From NCBI GenBank assembly GCA_002005505.1, contig KV908338.1:125001-157500 (forward strand): a stretch of DNA of 32,500 nt, read 5' to 3'. Origin of the DNA: Botryococcus braunii. Lineage: Eukaryota; Chlorophyta; Trebouxiophyceae. The notes beneath the pieces are model-generated. The model ran no database searches and was not told the origin of the DNA. It saw only the letters and a program-made list of their open reading frames with translations. Position numbers and translations under genes: made by a program. Shown here piece after piece: positions 1 through 11,303 of the stretch (its first letter is position 1; each line of letters begins with the position of its first letter).

Positions 1-711
1 TCGAACCTTCACTGCACGTTCCCAGAAACGTCTGGTCCAGAAGTGAAGGATCCGAGATCACCCACTTACGGTCGCTGAAGACCCGTCAGGATATAGCGAG
101 CAAAAGTAAGATTCTCTCCCGTGGTTTCATTCAGATATTAAGCCACGAATTGAAATAGAAGGCAGCATCCTAACCTTCTAGGTACACGCTTTGAATAGGC
201 CTCAAACTTGGACCCTTGCAGCTGGGCCTAAAGTGGGACTTAGTAAGCGTGTAAAGTGGACTGCCGGCATGCAGCTTCGGAACTGAGCGCGTCAGCGTCA
301 ATTTTTGCAGAGGGCGAGCCCTTGGAAAATGTCCCCTTCTTACCAACAGCCGACGGAGATCTGGCTTATCCTGTCATCTCCCCTGCGGGGGACACATGTA
401 GGATCCTCTGGAGTTCTTGCTGTTCCTCTGCTTGTGTTCATAATCAAGAGTGAAGCCTATCCTAACCGCACACCAGAAATCTTGCATGCGGGTACGCGGA
501 ATCCAGGGGCTTGTGTTTGCGCATTCATGCCTTCACTGTGAGGAGGTTTTCCATCTCATTGGCCTCCTCTCCATCTCATCTGCCTCATCTCCCTGGCCAC
601 TTCCAATCTTGTTCTCGTCGTCTGCTCCAGAGATGAAGCTCATGCACCTGGTTGCTGTAGCAGTGTTACTAACACCCGCGAGGAACCTCCAAGGAAAATA
701 GTGTGGGTGGG
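1..711. other. No confident gene
   Basis: I find no supported gene in this stretch. A plus-strand frame at about 256-453 has a moderately protein-like middle part (around residues FAEGEPLENVPFLPT), but there is no homolog elsewhere in the window, no clear splice sites and no recognised domain. It is left unannotated. Confidence 0.5.
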
Positions 712-1053
<342 letters not shown>

Positions 1054-3735
1054 CTGTGATGCACGTGCATGTGTGCGCACACATGTGCCCAACGTGCCCC
1101 ATATTCGGGTGCAGCATCATGTTACGTTATGGCCTTGGCCATGCATGGCCATATGGCGTAGTCCTGTGTATCCGAGGCAGACACACACACCATCAAGGCC
1201 CGCTAGTTCACGTCTATTACATGCGAGAACACCTCCAAATACACTGTGGCACTTCCACGCATCCCGGACTTGTCAGGGTCCGCAAAAACGTTCCTGACAA
1301 GTCAATCACATGACTCGCTCATATGCAGTGCTCTTCATAGTTCATCAATTCGAAACCCTCGGAAGCTTCCTTAAGCTTATTCTAGCATTCATCAGCTTAT
1401 AAAGCATTGATGGTCATGTTTGTATAGGCTGATATATCCACGTAGAGGTGGTCAGCCTAAGCTTGCGTGGTTGATCAAAATTTTGTTCATACCGGTACCT
1501 GTTGCATCGAGGTACCTGTCACATCGAGGCACACATGACACGTGCATGTGTCATGCCTGTATACATAGTCAAGGCCTGGTTTTTTTGGTCTGTCAAACCG
1601 AACACACCTCCACGTGCGCCGTATATGTAGCACGTGCTAGACTTCCTGGCAACAGAGATACGACCGAGTGCCGCCCTTGTTCTCGACAGGTGAATTCTAC
1701 AATGAAGAGCTATGCTTAGCCTCATTACCACATGTTGGAATTCTGAAGTCTTGGTCAAGGCTATAGACTTCATGACCCACATTGCTCAAAGTATGAGGCT
1801 CAAGCTACCAGCGGTGGCAGTGTCAACTACAGTATGGGATCCCTCTCCGGAGTGTCAACTGTAGAGTAGTTCTATATAGTTCTATATATAACTGTAGTAC
1901 TCCGGAGTGTCAACTGTAGTATGGTTCTGTATAAAACAGTGAATATAGTATATACACTAGTAAATATGTACTATATATACTAGTAAATTAGTTTACTAAC
2001 TAGCTAACATGTCTGAGGTAACATTCCTACTATAGCGGGTCACGAGGGAACACCAGGTAATCACTCAACACACAACCCATCTGTCTGGGCGTGTTTCCTT
2101 CGTGAAAAGAATGGGACTCAGTACAATCATAAGGGCCTTAAGGCTTAAAGCTTTCAGCAGTTTAACCCATGTACCTTGGCCAAGGATGCAGTCAAATCCA
2201 AGGCAGACAACCTGTACACACGTACATAGACAAGTCATAGGTCTATGACATGTCACATGTACATCGCCATCACAATTAAACAACCTTCAAATACTTACCA
2301 ACGAAAGGACATGCCCCAAGAGATCATGCGATGTTCGGTCTAACGATGAAAACTTCGGGCATAACAACCCAATTGGCATTTTTCCAAGTATGCACCAGGA
2401 TATGTCAACGTGCACTACGCACTCAATAGCAGCCAAAGAACTTCCGAATACCTTGGCAATCCAACCTAAACTTGGATGCAAGTAAGTCATGCATACACAT
2501 CTTTGTACAGTACACATCTGCACTGTACAATCAAAGAATCCTGGCACATTGTCAGAGTCTCATTTGGGGCCAATCACATTGGAGAACCGGCCCTTAAATA
2601 AGACAATGCCAGAGTTCATGTGCTTCGTCGGTCAAATTAATCTAACACACATAGGACACCTGACTAATTAGTTTATAAACCTAGTTATAAACCTAGTTAA
2701 AAAAAGTTTATTAACCTAACACGACCACTGAAATGTACAACGAGTCGAGTTGCAACTTTTCTCTCACACTGCAATGCTCGGTCAAGAGCTTGGTAATACA
2801 GTCGTCGATCAATACTGCGTCCTGTGCAGGACGTAGCTGCAGTATTGGTTGACGAAAACAGTAACGTATGACAGGTCAAGAGCATGGCAGAGTTTGGCAC
2901 GTGCTCCATGCTTACAAGGCATACCGTCTTGCTATCTACGGGCGGTTGCTGCAGTGACTCTTGAGGAGACTTTCAGATTGCATAGGGGCTTTAGAGCCAG
3001 ACCAGGTAGTTGCTGCAATCCAGGGGGTCCTGAGTAATGGGGCTCTCATGCCGTGCACATGTCTCGTGCAGTTTAGTCAGTACACGTGTCTCAAACTCCA
3101 GGAGCGCCACATGTGTACAAGGCAGCCTTGCACATGTTTGATGGAGTGATAGACCAACAATATTTCATACAATACGATACACATGATAGTCCAACAAAAT
3201 CATTAACGAACTTGTGCGTTCTATGTTCCATTGCACAACCAAAGGTCCCAAAGCCGTTGCACCACTGAAACCCTTTGAGGCTTGTTGCACCGCCTTACCA
3301 GCCGATGTTGCACACGTCATGTATGACCCACTTTTCCAGAATCTCGCAATGGGTTTTCATGCGAGGTCGCAAATTGAATCAACCCCTAGCGTGCTACCTT
3401 GTGCTTATAGTCACCAATGTGGCCATTGAGGGACACACGCGTTCCATGCAAAGCATTGGTGGAATATTGCGATATTTCTCATCTGGCATACCCACACTGT
3501 TCTGTCCACTCACCTTTGGTCCATTCCGGGGCTAGACTCCTACATCTCGTGTCTAGGTCTGCATACCACGCGTTTACTCTACCTTATGGAATCCTCTACC
3601 AAACTCAGAAACTCAAAGGCAGCATCACATCGGCGTCCATCGGGTTTTCGTACTCCATGCAGCTGCCAAATTTTAGCTGCTATGCCATGTACCGCAATGT
3701 ATTTTATGAAGGAGGGTCTCAAGCTGGTGTGTACT
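1054..3735. other. Non-coding stretch with small repeats
   Basis: No gene is supported. The block CTCCGGAGTGTCAACTGTAG occurs at about 1845-1864 and again at about 1900-1919, within an A/T-rich patch (1865-2000) of overlapping TATA/TAGT palindromes. Short duplicated motifs (TATAAACCTAGT) occur at about 2670-2700. The open frames here are all under 115 codons, overlap in several frames and show no cross-window conservation. Confidence 0.5.
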
Positions 3736-3884
3736 GCCAGCTGCAAAACGCGTAGCAGTTCTCAAGTTACCGTATTTTGCTAGCTGCAAAAACGCATAGC
3801 AGTTTTCGATATAAATTCTATCGCCAGCTGCAAAAGCGCTTAGCAAATTCCATGCATTACTGCCAGCTGCAAAGATGTGTACCA
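3736..3884. repeat. Four-unit degenerate tandem repeat built on GCCAGCTGCAAAA
   Basis: Units begin at 3736, 3779, 3823 and 3862 (spacing 43, 44 and 39 bp). The first three read approximately GCCAGCTGCAAAA then CGC..TAGCA; the fourth keeps only GCCAGCTGCAAAG. Three of the four contain CAGCTG, and unit 2 has TAGCTG in its place. The inter-unit DNA is A/T-rich and not conserved. It lies about 100 bp past the stop of exon C of the minus-strand gene, so it could be 3' flanking DNA. A role as a repeated protein-binding site is only an inference. Confidence 0.7.
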
Positions 3885-3982
3885 GATCTCCTCGCCAGAG
3901 GATGCTGATTGCAGTTCGTCCTTAATGAGCTGTATTTCAGCCATGACTCATCACCGACCAAGAGGCCTTTGCAAGCAATAAT

Positions 3983-4423
3983 TCAGCCAGGACTAGAAGT
4001 CAATTCGAAGGCGTACGGCAGTCGCAAAAAAGCATTTGGAGTGTGGCCAGCCGAATGCCATTCTTGGACCAACCAATGCAGCATGATGAGCCAAGCTTGC
4101 CATGCTGCCGCAAAGACAACAAAGGGGGCTCCAAACGCAATGACAAGATTGTACACTCCAGCGCGGGAACCGAACGGCCACGACAGAAAGGCGGTACGCT
4201 GGGCTTGAGTCGAGCAGTTCTGGCTTCTTGCCACAAGGAAGTTCCGACGCATGCAGTACTCGCAGTACACTTGGTACTCCATGAACAGCAGCCCGCTCAT
4301 CCACTGGGCTGCCGCAAGGCACCCCTCACAGCTGCGGATCGCAGTTTCCTCATAAGGTTCCAGATCGAGTTGGGTACCGCCAAGAAGAGCTCTGGTTCCC
4401 AGGGTCAAGGACCGCAGCAGGGC
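3983..4423 (-). CDS. Polytopic membrane protein family, copy 1, exon C (terminal as read)
   Basis: This is one of three paralogous exons in the window (others at 12580-13035 and 31552-31995). The minus-strand frame gives 146 residues and a stop. The shared core includes SLTxGTR, PYEETAIRSCEGCLAA, FMEYQVYCEYCMRR, WPFGSRAGVYNLVIAFG, LHWLVQEWHxxGHTPN and LRLPY. Two strongly hydrophobic stretches (CLAAAQWMSGLLF, and VYNLVIAFG through AWLIMLHWLV) suggest membrane segments rich in Trp and aromatic residues. The start follows a conserved acceptor, CAG then GCCCTG, at 4424-4426 in phase 0, matching the equivalent CAG in the other copies. Homology between copies fades after LRLPYAF, so either the stop is real or a further donor (GTACGC) lies there. 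I do not recognise the family. Open frames on the opposite strand here are shadows. Confidence 0.65.
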   Translation of the reverse strand, partial: ALLRSLTLGTRALLGGTQLDLEPYEETAIRSCEGCLAAAQWMSGLLFMEYQVYCEYCMRRNFLVARSQNCSTQAQRTAFLSWPFGSRAGVYNLVIAFGAPFVVFAAAWQAWLIMLHWLVQEWHSAGHTPNAFLRLPYAFELTSSPG

Positions 4424-4785
4424 CTGATTCCCACAGACCAGCATTTGTAAGATTTCGACAATCGATCGATCTTGAAAACCAAGCAGATTGTGAAACAAGT
4501 TCATAGCAAGACCACTTGAATCCGTACTTCAAAAGCCCCCACTGGCCAGGTAGATTCCTCTCTGAGTTCAGTGGTCATATCAGAAACTCAAACCTTTTCA
4601 AGTCATCCCTGTGGGCTTGCTTAACGCCGGCTGGCCAGCCACTGTTATGTAAATTGGGCCCATGGGCTGCCCCAGGTGCACCACCTGGCCATCATCTAGC
4701 TCAAGCAGGAGACTGAATGAACTGGTGGTTTCCTTGTCAAGGCACTGAAGGACAGTGTACTGCATTCTTACAAAACGCACTGGCA

Positions 4786-4788
4786 TGT

Positions 4789-4835
<47 letters not shown>

Positions 4836-4880
4836 CGCGTGCGTGCATGTGTGCGTTCGTGCGTATGCCTGTGTGCGTGC

Positions 4881-4970
<90 letters not shown>
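4786..4970. repeat. (TG)n microsatellite with GCGC interruptions
   Basis: TG repeat from about 4786 to 4970, interrupted by alternating GC and GCGTGCAT blocks at about 4827-4886. It begins directly after the exon B donor. On the minus strand the intron starts GTGCGA and then becomes (CA)n at once, so the tract occupies the 5' end of the B-C intron (4424-4975). Confidence 0.97.
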
Positions 4971-4971
<1 letters not shown>

Positions 4972-4975
4972 GCAC

Positions 4976-5224
4976 CTCGCTGGGGTTAAGGCGGCTGGGG
5001 AGGCCCGGCCCTTCCAACCGCTCCACGCACAGCCAGCCATTCTGGGCAGCTGTGAAGGTGGCTGACATCAGCTGAGCCGCAAGATGGGCCCAGTAGGGCA
5101 GCGGCAGGCCCAGGCTGGGAAATGCCAAATTAACTAAGCAGCAACCAGCATGCAGGTAGTCGCGCAGGAAGGAGGCAATCAGCAGGCGGTCTCTGCCCAA
5201 CTCCTCCGGGAAAATTGTCCGCGT
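4976..5224 (-). CDS. Polytopic membrane protein family, copy 1, exon B
   Basis: Internal exon of 249 nt (83 codons) in phase 0 at both ends. Read on the minus strand it carries [42 protein letters not shown] and NGWLCVERL. The paralog at 14267-14507 shares EEL, Dx[14 protein letters not shown], [17 protein letters not shown]. Both exons follow a CAG acceptor (CAG then ACGCGG here; CAG then ATGCG in copy 2) and end at the same donor, G followed by GTGCGA. That shared boundary with different intron sequence is the main evidence for a real exon. Hydrophobic [20 protein letters not shown] suggests membrane insertion. Exon A lies upstream at 6766-7011 and exon C downstream at 3983-4423. The upstream boundary could be earlier, since the frame stays open for about 36 more codons. 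Function not identified. Confidence 0.65.
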
Positions 5225-5493
5225 CTGGACCCTCCCCGCATTTGAAACTGAATGATATGGATCAAGCTGGGCTGCAGCTAGTGCTCCTGTGAACAGGAAA
5301 GGAAGGTGCAGTGTGCATGCATTCGATAGCTTCATACATATCAGATCTCATTGATAATACCCGAACATGGGTCGGTACCGCTCTTGTGTGTTGTGGTACT
5401 TGGGAGTCTCACATTCAGATGAAGGCAATCTGACGATACCTATGCATATACATACATATGTATGTATACAGACCGAGAAGGGATAGATTAGGA

Positions 5494-5605
<112 letters not shown>

Positions 5606-6152
5606 AAAGAAAGAGCGCATGGATAAAACATAATTACACGAAGGTCATAAAGGCATCATGACATTAGCAGCACAAAGGCGTGTACAGTGTTTTGCGAGGG
5701 TACTTCTGCCTTAGGGTGTACGTTTTGCACAGGAAGCCAGATCTTGTACAAATGCATATGCGTGTGTATGCATAAGGCAGGGTTTGAGGATATATACATG
5801 CAGACTACCGAAGGGTTACGAAAATGGATTCAGGAACGAGGTTATTGTGTTTTGCGGGCTCCTGGATTAGGGTTTAGGAGATACCACATGGAGTTGGGTC
5901 CTGGTAGACATGGTGTATGCATGTGGGGTGCAACCCATTGGAGGTGGTCCAGCCTCTTCACCCACATACTTTGCCCACAGTATCTCTACTTCACTCTTGG
6001 ATACTTTAAACCCTGGAGTGCCATGGAGAAAGGAAAGCCAACTTACGTGTCCTTACCACTCATTAGAATTTGTGCACGTGCACCCCTTGGTGCACCCCTT
6101 GGTCTGTGCGAAGGACGAATAAAACGCATGACACTTCTAAACAGCTTGTGCC

Positions 6153-6358
6153 ATGGATCAGGTAGGTACTGCCATTGTAAATGTTCATTGTTGAGTTGAC
6201 TGCTCTGGTTATTGGTTTAACTCCTGCAGTTTATAGGAGGTAGTTCAATTGAACAGGGAAAGGTCTTTCAGATGCACATTATTGCTGGAATTGACAATCA
6301 CAGCTTCCATCCTACTCTTGAGCATCTAAAGAACAATCCAATCTTGCAAAACTTTTAA
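6153..6358 (+). CDS. Candidate two-exon small protein (45 aa), unidentified
   Basis: The second exon is the better part. A strong acceptor (TTTAACTCCTGCAG, ending 6229) is followed by 42 codons to a TAA at 6356-6358, with a natural composition (GGSSIEQGKVFQMHIIAG, then LEHLKNNPILQNF). Other phases stop at once, so it must be joined in phase 0. A donor CAG/GTAGGT at 6161/6162 gives a 68-nt intron. In that frame a TAA lies 7 codons upstream, so the only available start is the ATG at 6153 in a GCCATGG context, giving M-D-Q before the junction. It sits inside the putative A-B intron of the opposite-strand gene. Alternatively it is the last exon of a longer plus-strand gene with a different upstream exon. 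No family recognised. Confidence 0.3.
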
Positions 6359-6471
6359 CCATGACTGATGGTTTGTACATCATAATAATTAGTCTTGAAG
6401 ACAAATACGTCTGGGAGGTCGACAATGCACTCGCGGACATGCACACGCGCGTGCGCGCGCATGCCTGCACG

Positions 6472-6627
<156 letters not shown>

Positions 6628-6765
6628 AAGCACCTCTGCTGCAGATTTAGAAATCTAGAATTGTGTGCATTGGGTTTTTGGGCGCACCAATATAGCTTGC
6701 ACACAGACAAGCAGCCTGATGAAGATAGAGAATGCCGTCCATGCGTTGCAATCAAGGAAAAATAC

Positions 6766-7011
6766 CTGATGCAGAGATAACATGAAGACTGCTAAGGATA
6801 GCACGTAAGTAAAGTTCCATACATGTAATGGTGTGTTGTGCATCTGCACTGGAAACATTCGTGCCCAGCATGTCAGAGTTATGATGGTTATTAGGAACAA
6901 AAATGAAGATGCTCTTTTGTTGAACGTGGCTCTTTGAACTGCGATGAACTCTGACTCCAGGAGTGGACAAGTGAACGCCATTGGAGACTGTAGCAAACAA
7001 AGCGTGCCAGC
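6766..7011 (-). CDS. Polytopic membrane protein family, copy 1, exon A
   Basis: Paralog-conserved block of exactly 246 nt (82 codons), matched without indels by 15711-15956. Shared residues include KxGTL, SPxxFxCPLLExEFxAxQRA, the hydrophobic stretch after RASS or RRSS, and MHNTPLHVWN/VHNTALHAWN, followed by a second hydrophobic stretch. The 3' end is a good donor: CATCAG then GTATTT at 6765, phase 0, fitting the phase-0 start of exon B. The 5' end is less certain. Conservation begins at GCT GGC after an AAG (7012-7014), but the frame stays open to a possible acceptor TTACAG at 7082-7087. This is probably a signal-anchor or transmembrane region; no family identified. Plus-strand open frames overlap the 5' part. 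Confidence 0.6.
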
Positions 7012-7014
7012 CTT

Positions 7015-7742
7015 GGGGTTGCGCACGGATCGTCCTGGTCGTGCATGCAAAACATTCGTCACAAGGACTTCCAGGGTCCAACTGTAAGTTCATTCTAAGG
7101 GTAACGTAGGATCGCTATGTGGGTTGGGACTGTCCGTCACAGGCATGATGGTCGGCGAAAGACTAGAATTTGACATCAGAATTGCCCCAAACATCATTCC
7201 AGTACTTGTGAAGAATATTGAAGTGCGGTTCGGGAGTGCTTAATGTGATGTACAAGGAAGCGGGTCGGGTTCGTACTTCAGGAGCCGTTTACTCAGCCAA
7301 ACCTGTTCTCATTCAGAACTTCTACAGTTGGACATGGGAAAATCAAAGTCAATGCAATTTTTCCAATGTGCAACAGAGATGTAGGACAACACCTGCGCTC
7401 ATCCTTCGCAAGTACTCAGGGCCTGGGTATCTTCGAGCTTGTACGAGTACGGTCCACCCGCAAGCGCGGCACAGGGAGAACCAAACAATAAGAAATGTTC
7501 CTGCATCCTGAGAGATTCATTACCTGGGCCGTGCTATCATAGCACTGCTATGGTGTGCACAGCCGATCCTTCGGCGACAGGGCACGGCTACCGTCTCGCT
7601 CACGGCGTCTGCAATGCTTATGAATTTTCGGGACTCGGCGGAGAACTTCAAACACCCTTGCACGAGCTGCTCGTACTTGTGCAGCGCGTGAGGGGCGCGA
7701 AAGCTGCGGCTATGTGGCCACAATTGAGAGACGGAATACCGG
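7015..7742 (+). other. Candidate plus-strand exons, unidentified gene
   Basis: A short intron with textbook signals is visible: GTAAGT at 7084 to CACAG at 7142 (59 nt). Joined across it, a plus frame reads GCARIVLVVHAKHSSQG upstream and MMVGERLEFDIRIAPN then VLVKNIEVRFGSA downstream, to a TAA at about 7243. A second GC-rich candidate exon runs from an acceptor GTGCACAG (ending 7562) to a donor GG/GTACGT at 7743, with GHGYRLAHGVCNAYEFSG and LHELLVLVQRVRGAKAAA in one frame. Whether these belong together is unknown. The first part lies antisense to the upstream edge of exon A. The beta-rich MMVGERLEF segment loosely resembles Ig-like trafficking-protein domains, but this is a guess. Confidence 0.3.
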
Positions 7743-8157
7743 GTACGTGCACGTCACAGGCCAAAATTGCTTTCTTTCATTCTTAAATGAGGATCAGGAT
7801 GCGACAGGCCTAGTCACGTAAGGATAAGACGGTGAAGTCCCAGTCCGCTCCCCGCGCAGAGTACAAGCAAGATGCCTGTTGACCAGTTTGTCTTTTATGT
7901 GTACGTGCCATGCACACCCACCCTCCCTCCCTCCCTCCGTCCCTCACTCCTTCCCTGTTGAATTCTGAACAGTACATTTGAATGCCTTGTGCTTTAAGTG
8001 ATCTTCATGTGTGCACTATTAGGATATGGGTCCAGTGAGAACATAAGGTACCTTAAGAACGGTAGATTGTGGACGCTTTCGAACATAAGGTACAATCTGA
8101 TCTAGATTACACGTTTGTCTAGTGAACTCTTAGGGCTGCCCCACCTGTGCGAATGCC
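7743..8157. other. No gene seen
   Basis: Contains a short CCCT-rich run (7919-7950) and a duplicated GAACATAAGGTAC (about 8039 and 8082). Nothing coding is supported. Confidence 0.5.
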
Positions 8158-8292
8158 AACTGGTTGTGAAAGATGCTGGGCATTTCCAGATGCTAGTCTT
8201 GTCCAACAGTTGTGCATGATACTCAGCAGACAGTCATACAGACTGCAGCTAGAGTAACTTCGTCTACTGACGACCTGTCTGCCGTGTACAGG
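8158..8292. repeat. 135-bp direct duplication, unit 1
   Basis: Begins AACTGGTTGTGAAAGATGCT and ends GCCGTGTACAGG. The same 135 bp recurs at 8486-8620 with about five or six substitutions and no indels. One plus frame begins LVVKDAGHFQMLVLS but stops after about 20 codons in both units, so it is probably non-coding. Confidence 0.9.
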
Positions 8293-8485
8293 TGCGGTGC
8301 GGCAGTGTGTGTTGTATCATTGGTGCTATTGTGAGAGTGAACAAGCTTAGTGTACCCTGTAGTCACTTAAACAGACAAGAGACAGTGACTTCAGGGAGTA
8401 TAGGCATGTACTTGAACGTAGCCGCCTAGAGCCTTATCTAGTAATTGCTTGATCGGTGCTTTAGTGCAATACCATGATGTAACGG

Positions 8486-8620
8486 AACTGGTTGTGAAAG
8501 ATGCTGGGCGTTTCCAGATGCTAGTCTTGTCCACCAGTTGTGCATGATACTCAGCAGACAGTCGTACGGACTGCAGCTAGAGTAACTTTGTCTACTGACG
8601 ACCTGTCTGCCGTGTACAGG
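8486..8620. repeat. 135-bp direct duplication, unit 2
   Basis: Second unit of the duplication at 8158-8292, start-to-start distance 328 bp. Differences are base substitutions (for example GGGCA versus GGGCG, and CTTCG versus CTTTG). It ends about 55 bp before the CT tract. Confidence 0.9.
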
Positions 8621-8672
8621 ATACGCCAATGCCCATAACCTTTCATTCCCCCTCCCTCCCCCCTCCCCCTCC

Positions 8673-8675
<3 letters not shown>

Positions 8676-8771
<96 letters not shown>

Positions 8772-8782
8772 CCCCCCCCCCC
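8676..8782. repeat. (CT)n microsatellite with C-run
   Basis: About 47 CT units (8676-8769) followed by a C13 run and C/T-rich sequence to about 8853. Long Ser-Leu or Arg-Glu frames across it are artefacts. Confidence 0.97.
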
Positions 8783-9185
8783 TCTCTCTCTTCCCCCCCT
8801 CTTCCCCTCCTCCACCGGGGGGAGAAATCTGCCCCCCCCCCCCTTCTTGACGCAAGCACAGGCAAGGGGAAAGTCAACAAGTCATTACAATACTAGCAAC
8901 ATGTCCCACTGCTGCCTCCTTTTTTTGGTTAGATCCGGGCAATACCTCCTATGAACATGCTCCATGCTCTTCATCTATGCAGCTAATACTTTGTGGACAT
9001 CTGAGTTCTAGAAGTTTGACATCGGTGAAGCAGATCTATCACACAACTCTGGAGCTTGGCACAAGAACACCGCAAACTTCAACAGTTCATCAGCGAGCAA
9101 CCTGCAGGGATATATAATTACAGTTATAACGAAGATATACCTTCGTTGTTTCAACACGAACGTCCCGTTCAACAATTAACCAACA
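8783..9185. other. No gene seen
   Basis: Residual C/T runs to about 8853, then mixed-composition DNA with no convincing frame, splice signal or repeat. Confidence 0.5.
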
Positions 9186-9308
9186 ATGCCTTACACTTTC
9201 TCTAATGCTTTAGAACGTGTGGGTGGACCCATGGGCAGCAACCCTCCTGTTGACGCTTTAAATGAGTTGATGGATGCTAGTTTGGTAACTGTGTTCATGG
9301 AAGGTTAA
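9186..9308 (+). CDS. Possible 40-residue ORF or exon, unidentified
   Basis: An ATG-initiated frame of 40 codons plus TAA with an ordinary soluble-protein composition (YTFSNALERVGGPMG, DALNELMDASLVTVFMEG). A is at -3 before the ATG. It ends a few bases before the MITE-like inverted repeat, so the stop may belong to the inserted sequence. There is no paralog in the window and no domain. At this length chance is a real alternative. Confidence 0.25.
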   Translation: MPYTFSNALERVGGPMGSNPPVDALNELMDASLVTVFMEG

Positions 9309-9311
9309 CAC

Positions 9312-9449
9312 GTACTAATGGGAAATCCAGCGAGGTCACACTAATGTTTCAGTCCGAAATTTGCCACGATCGGGACCATCCCGACCCAAAAGGGAAAAAA
9401 ATTGTGCCAAAAAGCCACACAAATTCGGCCTCGCTGGAGTTCCCAGTAC
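9312..9449. mobile_element. MITE-like element with ~25-bp terminal inverted repeats
   Basis: The left end reads GTACTAATGGGAAATCCAGC then GAGG. The reverse complement of the right end reads GTACTGGGAACTCCAGCGAGG. The arms match except for a 3-bp gap and one or two substitutions, enclosing about 90 bp with no coding capacity. This is the architecture of a small non-autonomous DNA transposon. No clear target-site duplication is visible, so a simple foldback is the alternative. Confidence 0.4.
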
Positions 9450-10018
9450 TAAGCACAAATTGATCCCTCCTCAAAGGGTTTAAAGCACAACGTTAACGTC
9501 TCTAGATCAGCAACTGCTGGCGAACATCTATTCCTAGACCTATGTAGGATGTATTCGTATACATACGAATACATCTACATGTCGATCTACTCTAAACATG
9601 TTTACAGATCTAGAGTGAGATCTCAATAGCTACGTGAAGCTCAAGTGGCTTGAGTGATCTATCACATGCAGGCCTCGCTCAAGGTCGGAGACAGGAAACC
9701 ACTCTCTCCTCATGTTCAATCACTTGTCGAGTCTGCTAGAGTTGACAATCGAAGGTAATCTCTTCGCTCAAGTAGCGTACTTGACGCAGGATTCACTGCG
9801 ATTCCTTTTACACCAGCTCAGGCGTTATGCCTATAACGCCTCTTGTATTGCCGTTGATCTTCCAGGGAATACAAGCTGGCCAACTAAATCCCCCCCTATC
9901 AGTCACTGCATCTCATCCTCTCTCTTAATTTACAGACTACAATATTGATAAGATTAATCCCATCTTATATATGGAATCTATACATAGAATCCATAAGTTC
10001 GTGGAAGTACGAACTTAA
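9450..10018. other. Non-coding, with a short hairpin
   Basis: Contains GATGTATTCGTA and its exact reverse complement with a 4-nt loop at 9548-9575. A plus frame at 9712-9948 has no supporting feature. Confidence 0.5.
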
Positions 10019-10120
10019 ATACTACTAGTAGTACTACACCTACACCTGCCAATACGAATGTAATACTAGTAGTAGTACTAGTAGTGCTACTACACCTACA
10101 CCTGTGAATACGCTTGTAGG
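10019..10120. repeat. Two-unit direct repeat rich in ACTAGTAGT
   Basis: Two units share ACTACTAGTAGT-type sequence followed by CTACACCTACACCTG, then AATACG and TGTA. They start at about 10019 and 10071. The A/T-rich DNA around them holds small inverted repeats (for example AAGTTCGT/ACGAACTT at 9997-10016, and CAGTAAT/ATTACTG at 10149-10168). Confidence 0.7.
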
Positions 10121-10939
10121 ATGAATACACCATGTTGAATTAATTAAACAGTAATACTAATATTACTGTAATATTACAGCTATAAGCCCCTATCATAAAC
10201 TGTTGTGATGCATGAGTCATATGAGTACACTCTTGTTGGAGCTCTCCAATGCCTAACGCCAGTTGCAACTTTGCGTCATCATCAATAGAGACTGTACATC
10301 TAGATGGACCCCTGATTAAAGTGCTAACTGGCCAGGGTACCCCTTTGCTTGAGTCTCTACTCATCAAGATGTCTGTTGCATCCCGAGGACGCTTCCGTAC
10401 GAGACCTGTACACCTTGGCAGTCAAACTAGCCTTCGTGTCACGTGATGTACATGCGTCAGTATTTGTCAATAGAAAAATTTCTAATATAGAGGGCAGTGC
10501 AATTGACGCCCAAAGATGTGTGACACCCAGGTGTTGCGTGACAGACAGGGTGACACTCATGAGGTATATAAACCATGCTCGCAAACCTCCATCATACTAC
10601 ATATGGATATTACGAGTAGGCTTAATGAACACTTGATCCCTTAGGGCTAAAACCAGGACTTCTAAGCCGCACTTGAGTTTGAGTCAACTTATTTCACTCG
10701 AGCCCTGCATGCCCAAATAACATTACTCCGAAATATTTCTGAGAACCACTACATGATGCGCAGGGTCCCGGCCGGCCTTTACAATGAAGAAGACCTTTGC
10801 AAAGGTCTTTCGAAAGAATTCCTTATCCATGAACAGCGCTAACGGACCGAGCGACTGAAACTTGCAAGGTGATTGGCAAGCCTCGACGTAATGTGCAATG
10901 TTTGACTTCATCTGAGAATTACACTCAATGCCCAAGTCG
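10121..10939. other. No confident gene
   Basis: Opposed overlapping frames at about 10140-10446 look weakly protein-like on both strands, and neither has splice support or a paralog. The rest is unremarkable. Confidence 0.45.

Positions 10940-11303
<364 letters not shown>

Noticed and set aside
4043..4450. Plus-strand frame of 135 codons (similar frames at 12601-12951 and 31432-32079)
   Set aside because: These recur with the exon C paralogs, but substitutions between copies preserve the minus-strand protein, and the minus-strand frame has the splice sites and hydrophobic pattern. The plus frames are shadows.
8158..8620. CRISPR-like or tandem array
   Set aside because: Only two long units with one spacer, in a eukaryotic context. 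No array of short repeats and regular spacers exists anywhere in the window.
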